A stretch of 20,183 nucleotides of DNA from an uncultured Collinsella sp. (GTDB lineage Bacteria; Actinomycetota; Coriobacteriia; Coriobacteriales; Coriobacteriaceae), in contig UQRW01000035.1 of NCBI GenBank assembly GCA_900543515.1, positions 1 to 20,183 on the forward strand, given 5' to 3'. Below are positions 15,218 to 20,183 of the stretch, piece after piece (within the stretch, counting starts at the first letter, position 1; each line of letters starts with the position of its first letter). The notes under the pieces are model-generated. The model did not search any database. It was not told where the DNA came from and saw only the letters and a list, made by a program, of their open reading frames with translations. Position numbers and translations under genes: made by a program.

Positions 15218-16759
15218 CTACTGTGCGGTACTGAGCGAGCGCTTGACTGCATCACGCCAGCCCGCAAGGTTTTGCTCGCGACGCTCGGCGGACATATGGG
15301 GAAGGAAGGTCCTAACGATCTGGGCATTTTGCTCCAGCTCTTCAAGGTCTTCCCAATAGCCGACGGCAAGACCCGCCAAGTACGCGGCACCGATTGCCGT
15401 GGTCTCCACCGTCTCGCATTGCAGCACGGGGATATCCAGCAGGTCGGCCTGGAATTGCATGATGAACTCGTTGCGTGAGGCGCCGCCATCGACGGACAGG
15501 CGCTCAATCGAAAGTCCCACGTCCTGCTCCATGGCGCGCAGCACATCATAACTCTGGTAGGCCATGGACTCGCAGGCCGCACGCACAATGGTCGCGCGAC
15601 TCGAGGCACCGGTCAGGCCGCACACGATACCGCGGGCACGCGGGTCCCACCAGGGAGCGCCCAGGCCAGCGAAGGCGGGGACGAAGTAGCAGCCCTCGTT
15701 GTCGTTGATCGAAGCGGCGAGTTGCGCGGACTCGCTCACACTCGAGATGATGCCCATGTTGTTGCGCAACCAGTTCATGGTTGAGCCGGCGGCAAAGATA
15801 GAACCCTCGAGCGCATAGCTGATCTTGCCGTCCGCGGCGATACCGATCGTGGAGACCAGACCGTTCTTGGATTCGACGACCTCGTCGCCGGTGTTCATGA
15901 GCATAAAGCAACCCGTGCCATAGGTGTTTTTGGTCTGGCCGGGATGGAAGCAGCAGTGGCCGAACAGCGACGCCTGCTGATCGCCCGCCACGCCCATGAT
16001 GGGCGGCATGTTGGTCATGATGTCGCTCGCGACGCGGCCGTAGTCGCCCGAGCTCCAACGAACCTCGGGCATCATGGAACGTGGAACGTCAAAGAGCGCC
16101 AGCAGGTCGTCGTCCCAATCGAGCGTATGGATATTAAAGAGCGCCGTGCGGCTGGCATTGGTGTAGTCGGTGGCAAAGACCTGGCTGCCGGTAAGGTTGT
16201 AGATGAGCCAGGTGTCGATGGTGCCGAACATGAGGTCGCCCGCCGCCGCGCTCTCACGCGCACCGTCGACGTTGTCGAGGATCCACTGCACCTTGGAAGC
16301 CGAGAAATACGGATCGAGCGTGAGTCCCGTGCGGGAGCGCACCAGCTCCTCGCAACCCTGTTCAACCAACGCGTCGATTGCCGGCGCGGTACGGCGGCAC
16401 TGCCACACGATGGCGTTATAGATGGGTTGGCCGCTTATGCGGTCCCACACCACCGTGGTCTCGCGCTGGTTGGAGATACCGATGGCGGCGATGCGGTCAG
16501 AATGGATGCCGCTCTTAAACTGGACCTCCATCATCACGCCGATCTGGCTGGCAAGCACCTCCATGGGGTCTTGCTCTATCCAACCGGGACGCGGGAAGCT
16601 GGTTTTGACGCTACGACGCGCCTGCGCGACGATGCAGCCGTACTCGTCGACGATGGTCGCAAGTACCGAGGTGGTGCCGCAGTCGAGCGCCATGATGTAG
16701 GAACCGCCAAAGTTAAACGAGGCATCTTCCATGCCCAGGCTGCCCAGATTCAACGACAT
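15218..16759 (-). CDS. glpK: Glycerol kinase
   Basis: This FGGY-family kinase phosphorylates glycerol to glycerol 3-phosphate. The ATP-binding opening is ALDCGTTSVLATI near 24-36. The substrate region contains SNQRETT and IVWQCRRT. GTIDTWLIYNLTG and AGDQQASLFG follow, and the C-terminal ATPase half has SVDGGASRNEFIMQFQADL. The size, 513 residues, is slightly above the usual 495-505 because of about 20 residues before the first strand (MSLNLGSLGMEDASFNFGGS). The ATG at 16757-16759 has AAGGTG six bases upstream, so the extension is probably real. It follows the TsaC-type gene by 13 bases and may share its message. No glycerol facilitator or glycerol-phosphate dehydrogenase is next to it. Confidence 0.96.
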   Translation of the reverse strand: MSLNLGSLGMEDASFNFGGSYIMALDCGTTSVLATIVDEYGCIVAQARRSVKTSFPRPGWIEQDPMEVLASQIGVMMEVQFKSGIHSDRIAAIGISNQRETTVVWDRISGQPIYNAIVWQCRRTAPAIDALVEQGCEELVRSRTGLTLDPYFSASKVQWILDNVDGARESAAAGDLMFGTIDTWLIYNLTGSQVFATDYTNASRTALFNIHTLDWDDDLLALFDVPRSMMPEVRWSSGDYGRVASDIMTNMPPIMGVAGDQQASLFGHCCFHPGQTKNTYGTGCFMLMNTGDEVVESKNGLVSTIGIAADGKISYALEGSIFAAGSTMNWLRNNMGIISSVSESAQLAASINDNEGCYFVPAFAGLGAPWWDPRARGIVCGLTGASSRATIVRAACESMAYQSYDVLRAMEQDVGLSIERLSVDGGASRNEFIMQFQADLLDIPVLQCETVETTAIGAAYLAGLAVGYWEDLEELEQNAQIVRTFLPHMSAERREQNLAGWRDAVKRSLSTAQ

Positions 16760-16772
16760 CGCTTACACCTTT

Positions 16773-17516
16773 CTATTGCATCGGGTCGGACAGGACCCGT
16801 TCGATCTCTGATGCGGGAAGTGCGCCTTGGCGCAGGATCTGGAGCCCGCCGTGCTGGAACGACACGATGGTCGAGGCGTCGCGACACGGAGTCTCGCCGG
16901 CGTCGACGGCAACATCGACCCCCTCCAGGATGCGACCTTCGACGGCGGCAAAGCTTGCCGGCGAGGGCGCGCCGTGTGTGTTGGCGCTCGTGCAGGCAAG
17001 GGGACTGCCGCAGGCGCGGATGAGCGCTTGGACCACGGGAGAGGCCGAAGCGCGCAGGGCCACGGTGTCGTCGGCAGCACGCATAAAGGTCGGCACGCAG
17101 GGAGCCGCCTTGACCACGATAGTCAGGGCTCCCGGCCAGCATCGTCGCGCAAGTACGCGGGCATCTTCCGGGATATCCACGCCATAGCGGTCGAGCGCTT
17201 CGACGCCATCGACCAGCCAAGCGACGGTTTGGGTGAGTTCACGTTGCTTGAGAGTGAAGATGCGTCGATAGCCGGTGCCGAGCGCAGGGGCTGCGGCACC
17301 GTTGACGGCAGCCTGCGGATCGCGCGGCCACGATGGGAATTCGCTTGTATCTTGGGGCACGGCGTCCGAGAAGGCGTTGACTGCCACGGCGACACCGTAG
17401 ACGGTCTCGGTCGGAATCAAGGCCAGGCCGCCGCGGCCGAGCACCTCGGCTGTGCGCTCGACGGCAAGCCGATGCGGCTCGCGCGTTCCCTCGTATACCC
17501 GATAGACCGTCTGCAT
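16773..17516 (-). CDS. L-threonylcarbamoyladenylate synthase (Sua5/YciO/YrdC family)
   Basis: This enzyme makes threonylcarbamoyl-AMP from threonine, bicarbonate and ATP, the first step of the t6A37 modification of ANN-decoding tRNAs. IPTETVYGVAVAVNA near 34-48, RRCWPGALTIVV near 124-135, ALRASASPVVQAL near 153-165 and LACTSANTHG near 173-182 give the YrdC core. There is no Sua5 C-terminal domain, so it is TsaC-like. Between the PTETVYG strand and YRRIFTLKQRE, an extra stretch of about 30-35 residues (about 49-82, Pro/Ala-rich) replaces the usual short link. The start is ATG at 17514-17516; AAGGGG lies about 13 bases upstream, a long spacing. The neighbour beyond the toxin-antitoxin pair is prmC, a common partner. 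Confidence 0.88.
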   Translation of the reverse strand: MQTVYRVYEGTREPHRLAVERTAEVLGRGGLALIPTETVYGVAVAVNAFSDAVPQDTSEFPSWPRDPQAAVNGAAAPALGTGYRRIFTLKQRELTQTVAWLVDGVEALDRYGVDIPEDARVLARRCWPGALTIVVKAAPCVPTFMRAADDTVALRASASPVVQALIRACGSPLACTSANTHGAPSPASFAAVEGRILEGVDVAVDAGETPCRDASTIVSFQHGGLQILRQGALPASEIERVLSDPMQ

Positions 17517-17664
17517 GTGTATGCCAGCCCCTTACGCTCCGGTGCAAGTTTGTTTACTGTGGGGCATTCTCGCACGAAACGTTCAACCTATTTGCCCAGA
17601 GCGCATGTTGGTTTGGTGAGCGGCTCTAGTAGTCGGTGAAAGTGAGGGGGTTAATTGAAGATTT

Positions 17665-17967
17665 TTAGCGCGCAAGCGTAACGGTACGATCGGGAAACTC
17701 GATGCTTGCAACCAGTTTTCCGCCGAGGCTCTCTGCGTACCTGCTCAGCGTGTCGAGCCTCATCGAACCCAACTCCCCACGCTCGAGCTCGGATACACGT
17801 TTTTGAGAAACGCCCATCGACTGGGCGACCGACGCCTGTGTTAGATCTTTTAACCTGCGAATCTGAGCAAGCTTATAGGCTTCGATACGATCGCGAGTCC
17901 TCTCCTGCTCGGCGGTAATGGAGTCGCGTGTTATCCCGCGAGATTCCATATACTCATGCAGTTCCAT
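17665..17967 (-). CDS. Helix-turn-helix antitoxin (HigA/XRE type)
   Basis: The 100-residue protein has an XRE helix-turn-helix near 40-84: LKDLTQASVAQSMGVSQ, then KRVSELERGEL and the LDTLSRYAESLG helix. The order toxin then antitoxin, the overlap of 14 bases with the toxin gene and the matching toxin family make it the antitoxin, which should neutralise the toxin and repress the operon. The start is ATG at 17965-17967 with AAGGAGG ten bases upstream inside the toxin gene. The N-terminal 35 residues (charged, several Glu and Arg) may contact the toxin. Confidence 0.88.
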   Translation of the reverse strand: MELHEYMESRGITRDSITAEQERTRDRIEAYKLAQIRRLKDLTQASVAQSMGVSQKRVSELERGELGSMRLDTLSRYAESLGGKLVASIEFPDRTVTLAR

Positions 17968-18349
17968 CTCGATCGAGCCTCCTTACGTGGCGACGGTATA
18001 TTTGCTCGGCCCTTGGAATGTTGATCGCATACCAACCGTTCCATTTTGCCCTTGACGATCCCGCTCGCGACTTATCACCCGCCAATAGCAATACCGCCTG
18101 GCGCTTGGGGTCAAAGGCGAAGAGGATGCGAATCACCTGCCCACCACACGACGTCACTCTCAGCTCCTTTAAATGATGAAGCTTCGAGCCCTTTACGCGG
18201 TCAACCAGCGGACGACCAAGGCTGGGACCTTCCTTCTCGAGCACCAAAAGGTCTGCATAAATCTGCTTCAGCGTAGCTTCATCCTGCTCATCAAGCCAAG
18301 GTTCAATGTAATCAAGCACGATACGGTACCGATGCAGCTGATTTGACAT
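17954..18349 (-). CDS. RelE/HigB-like toxin (phage-derived Gp49-like family)
   Basis: The 131-residue protein matches the Gp49-like branch of the RelE/ParE superfamily, ribosome-dependent mRNA nucleases. Recognisable parts are the helix LKQIYADLLVLEKEGPSLG near 27-45, HLKELRV near 59-65, then RILFAFDPKRQAVLLLAGDKS near 74-94 and WYAINIPRAEQIYRRHV near 106-122. The start is ATG at 18347-18349 with AAGGAG about eight bases upstream. It is the first gene of its operon, which is typical of HigBA and not of RelBE. Its own promoter and a palindrome lie just upstream. The exact target is not known from sequence. Confidence 0.87.
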   Translation of the reverse strand: MSNQLHRYRIVLDYIEPWLDEQDEATLKQIYADLLVLEKEGPSLGRPLVDRVKGSKLHHLKELRVTSCGGQVIRILFAFDPKRQAVLLLAGDKSRAGSSRAKWNGWYAINIPRAEQIYRRHVRRLDRDGTA

Positions 18350-18358
18350 ACCTTTCTC

Positions 18359-18391
18359 CTTCTATAGTAGAAGTTTTACGGTATATTGCAA
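18359..18391 (-). promoter_or_regulatory. Promoter and operator candidate of the toxin-antitoxin operon
   Basis: On the minus strand, -35 TTGCAA (18386-18391) and -10 TACTAT (18364-18369) are 16 bases apart. A perfect palindrome, CTTCTA-TAG-TAGAAG (18359-18373), covers the -10. A dimeric helix-turn-helix antitoxin bound there would block transcription, the usual autoregulation of such modules. Confidence 0.6.
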
Positions 18392-18424
18392 GGACAAACT
18401 TGCGCAAATGTCTATTTATTCAGC

Positions 18425-19675
18425 TTAAATACGCTGTTTGGGCTCGGTGACGATGGCTCGAACGATGCGGGGACGATCGGTGAGGTCGTGGACGATACGC
18501 ACGTCCGAAAGGCCTGCTTGACGACAGAGCTCGGCCGCGGCGTCGAGCGCGCCCTCGTAGAGCTCGCAGGCAAACAGGCCGCCGGCACGCAGCATGTAGG
18601 GCGCCGCGTTGAGCAGGCGGCGGAAGATATCGAGACCGTCGGCACCGCCCTCGAGCGCCAGATCGGGCTCAAAGTCCTTGACCTCATGCGGCAGCGAGCG
18701 CATGACATCGGTGGGGATGTAGGGCGGGTTGGAGACGAGTACGTCAAAGGTGCCCCACTCTTCGCGGGGAATGGAACTCACCAGGTTGGTGAGGCTGAAG
18801 GCGACCTCGTCGGACGTGAGGCCAAGCGCATCGCGGTTTTTGGTAGCAAGGTCGATGGCGCGCGGCTCGATATCGGTGGCGGTGCAGGTAACGTGGCCGC
18901 GGCGCTCCCAGGCAAGGGAGAGCGAGATGCAGCCCGTGCCGCAGCCGACCTCGAGAACGCGGGCGATGCGGGGCTCGGCTGGGGCAGGCGAAGCGGCATC
19001 CTGAGCTGAAGCCGTCTCCTGGTCGGCACCCTCGATGGCGATGCCGTATTCGTCGAGCTCGGACTCGGCGGCTTCCGCGACTTCGGCTTCTGCTGCCTGC
19101 GCGGCGGCTTCCTCGGCCTCGCGGTCGGCCAGCTCCTCGGCATAGGCACGGCTGCCGAGCACGTCGCTACCCAGCGCAGCCTCATCGGCGGCCGTCAGGT
19201 TGGCGGCACGGCGCTCGGCGGTCGCGCGTTCGTCTGCCAGCGCGGCCTCAGCCTTGCGAGCCTGCTCGACCTCATCGTTCCAAGGCAGCTCAACACGCTG
19301 ACGGGCAGCAGCCTCGGGGCTCAGCACCTCGGCATCCAGATAATTGAGGACTTCCTCGACGAGCATCTCGGTCTCGGGACGCGGAATGAGCACGCCGGGG
19401 GCGCACGTGACGTCGATCATGCGAAACTGCGTGCTGCCGGTGATGTACTGCAGCGGTTCACCTTTAGCGCGACGAACAACGGCCGCGTGCATGGTCTCGA
19501 GCTGAGCCGCGTTAAGCGTCTCGTCCATGCGCATATATAAGTCGATGCGTGCCAAACCCGTGGCAGCGCAGAGCAGCCACTCGGCAGAAAGACGGGGGTG
19601 CTCCTCGCCGCGCTCGGCCAGGTACTCCTTGGTCCACTCGAGACAACGCTTGATGGTCCAAATCTCGTTTGCCAT
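18425..19675 (-). CDS. prmC: Peptide chain release factor N5-glutamine methyltransferase, with large internal insertion
   Basis: PrmC uses S-adenosylmethionine to methylate the GGQ glutamine of RF1 and RF2. The N-terminal helical domain includes KGEPLQYITGSTQFRM near 71-86 and LIPRPETEMLVEEVL near 96-110. The methyltransferase fold has EVGCGTG near 242-248 and the catalytic VSNPPYIP near 314-321. Between PRPETE and EVGCGTG family members usually have about 20 residues. Here there are about 135, rich in Ala and Glu and very acidic, probably a helical or disordered linker. The total is 416 residues against about 280 for E. coli. The reading frame is intact. The open frame extends to 19750, but ATG at 19673-19675 has GGGAGG five bases upstream and the normal N terminus. 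Confidence 0.93.
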   Translation of the reverse strand: MANEIWTIKRCLEWTKEYLAERGEEHPRLSAEWLLCAATGLARIDLYMRMDETLNAAQLETMHAAVVRRAKGEPLQYITGSTQFRMIDVTCAPGVLIPRPETEMLVEEVLNYLDAEVLSPEAAARQRVELPWNDEVEQARKAEAALADERATAERRAANLTAADEAALGSDVLGSRAYAEELADREAEEAAAQAAEAEVAEAAESELDEYGIAIEGADQETASAQDAASPAPAEPRIARVLEVGCGTGCISLSLAWERRGHVTCTATDIEPRAIDLATKNRDALGLTSDEVAFSLTNLVSSIPREEWGTFDVLVSNPPYIPTDVMRSLPHEVKDFEPDLALEGGADGLDIFRRLLNAAPYMLRAGGLFACELYEGALDAAAELCRQAGLSDVRIVHDLTDRPRIVRAIVTEPKQRI

Positions 19676-19723
19676 GGGGCCCTCCCCTCTTAAGCGCCGG
19701 ATGGCGCGCGAATGTCGGAGCAG

Positions 19724-19750
19724 ATTGTACGCGAGGCCAGCGCTTGGCAA
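19724..19750 (-). promoter_or_regulatory. Probable promoter of prmC
   Basis: On the minus strand, -10 TACAAT (19724-19729) and -35 TTGCCA (19745-19750, 5 of 6 match) are 15 bases apart, slightly short. The -10 context CGTACAAT is the same as at the atp operon promoter. The -35 lies inside a TTGGCAAGG motif (19744-19752, plus strand) that recurs about 100 bases upstream. Confidence 0.45.
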
Positions 19751-19841
19751 GGGGCGATTGAAGGCGATTATCGAGAATCAGCCCAGAATTTTGCTTGGAA
19801 CCTGCCTGAAATGTTCATTCGCCGACGTCTAGATTTGCATT

Positions 19842-19912
19842 CGTCAAGCTTTTGGCAAGGTTGACCCAAAACTGACCAATATCTAACCAAGAACTTGCCA
19901 AATCACTTGACG
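19842..19912. repeat. Two-part stem enclosing four 11-bp tandem repeats
   Basis: CGTCAAG (19842-19848) pairs with CTTGACG (19906-19912). Inside it TTTGGCAAG (19851-19859) pairs with CTTGCCAAA (19894-19902), separated by a small internal loop. From 19861 to 19904 the sequence is built of 11-base units: TTGACCCAAAA, CTGACCAATAT, CTAACCAAGAA and CTTGCCAAATC. The 11-base period is close to one DNA turn, as in clustered protein-binding sites. Confidence 0.6.
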
Positions 19913-19921
19913 TGCGACGCA

Positions 19922-19959
19922 TCAAAAAATGCACTGCGACTTCTCGGACGATTTTTTGA
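19922..19959. repeat. Inverted repeat with 9-bp A/T arms
   Basis: TCAAAAAAT (19922-19930) and ATTTTTTGA (19951-19959) are perfect arms around a GC-richer 20-base loop. It could be a cruciform or protein site, or a weak terminator for either strand, but no gene ends nearby. Confidence 0.5.
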
Positions 19960-20066
19960 GCATTATTATCGATAGCAGATAAACGCCGTTGATTGCTTTA
20001 AGCAGTTAAATTGCTTAATTTCTAACAAAGCAGATTAAATAAACTCGAATAGCAATTTACTCAACC

Positions 20067-20095
20067 TAGTCATTTAAGAACGTCCCCAATGACTA
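20067..20095. repeat. REP-like hairpin
   Basis: TAGTCATT and AATGACTA are perfect 8-bp arms around TAAGAACGTCCCC. Hairpins of this style, with a GTCCCC-type loop, are found near Y1/REP-associated tyrosine transposases in other bacteria, to the best of my memory. No such transposase gene is in the window. Confidence 0.45.
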
Positions 20096-20125
20096 CCCAA
20101 GAGAACGCCGCAGGTAGAGGACGGG

Positions 20126-20183
20126 CAGCGAGCGACGTCCAGAGCGAACAAGTTGGCATGAAAAAGGCGAGGCATAGACCTTC
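20126..20183. repeat. Dispersed palindromic element, second copy, truncated by the window end
   Basis: These 58 bases match 4514-4571 with only 3 differences, all in the core stem. The flanking sequence upstream is unrelated to that of copy 1, so the boundary near CAGCGAGCG is sharp. The window stops within the expected hairpin loop, so the right half is not visible. Confidence 0.85.

Larger units (their letters stand above)
19676..20125. other. Gene-free, partly AT-rich intergenic region with several inverted repeats
   Basis: No credible gene is seen on either strand. Base composition falls well below the rest of the window from about 19800 to 20090. The region holds the prmC promoter, a two-part stem enclosing 11-bp tandem repeats (19842-19912), an inverted repeat with 9-bp arms (19922-19959) and a REP-like hairpin (20067-20095). 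It ends at the second copy of the dispersed element. It may be the remains of a mobile insertion or a complex control region. Confidence 0.6.

Noticed and set aside
15944..17023. Plus-strand open frame spanning parts of glpK and the TsaC-type gene
   Set aside because: It crosses two conserved minus-strand genes and their junction. The Arg-rich product looks like a shadow.

Overview
The window looks like a chromosomal segment of a high-GC, Gram-positive gut actinobacterium of the class Coriobacteriia. My best guess for the genus is Collinsella. This rests on the high GC, the frequent GTG and TTG starts, the protein styles and the remembered look of the intergenic repeat; no search was run. Almost all coding sequence is ordinary core metabolism on the minus strand. 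Only pepT is on the plus strand. No rRNA, tRNA, CRISPR array, IS transposase or phage gene was seen.

Layout, left to right. 1-155 is a gene-poor edge. 156-3041 (minus) holds a phosphohexomutase-family enzyme, then a stand-alone homocysteine S-methyltransferase transcribed behind a DtxR/MntR-type metal-dependent repressor. A perfect 20-bp palindrome lies in the divergent gap between that repressor and pepT (peptidase T, plus). 4410-4661, between convergent genes, carries the pepT terminator and then a roughly 112-bp palindromic element whose core looks like a bidirectional terminator; a second copy begins at 20126 and is cut by the window end. 4662-7193 (minus) is murA followed by an LCP-family cell-wall ligase gene. 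7282-14165 (minus) is a complete F1Fo ATP synthase operon in canonical order, atpI-B-E-F-H-A-G-D-C, with a strong hairpin between atpC and murA. 14447-16759 holds upp and glpK. 16773-19675 (minus) holds a Sua5/YrdC/TsaC-type gene and prmC, which are commonly neighbours in bacteria but are here separated by a HigBA-like toxin-antitoxin pair. 19676-20125 is gene-free and its right part is AT-rich. It carries an 11-bp tandem repeat inside a two-part stem, a 9-bp-arm inverted repeat and a REP-like hairpin, and ends at repeat copy 2.

The genes serve energy coupling (ATP synthase), envelope synthesis (MurA, LCP protein), translation fidelity (PrmC methylates release factors, TsaC starts t6A tRNA modification), nucleotide salvage (Upp), glycerol use (GlpK), peptide degradation (PepT) and methionine metabolism. 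The accessory signals are the toxin-antitoxin pair, the dispersed palindromic element and the structured AT-rich gap at the right edge. Protein oddities include an insertion of about 100 residues in PrmC, an insertion of about 30 residues in TsaC, and a signal-peptide-like N terminus on ATP synthase subunit b.
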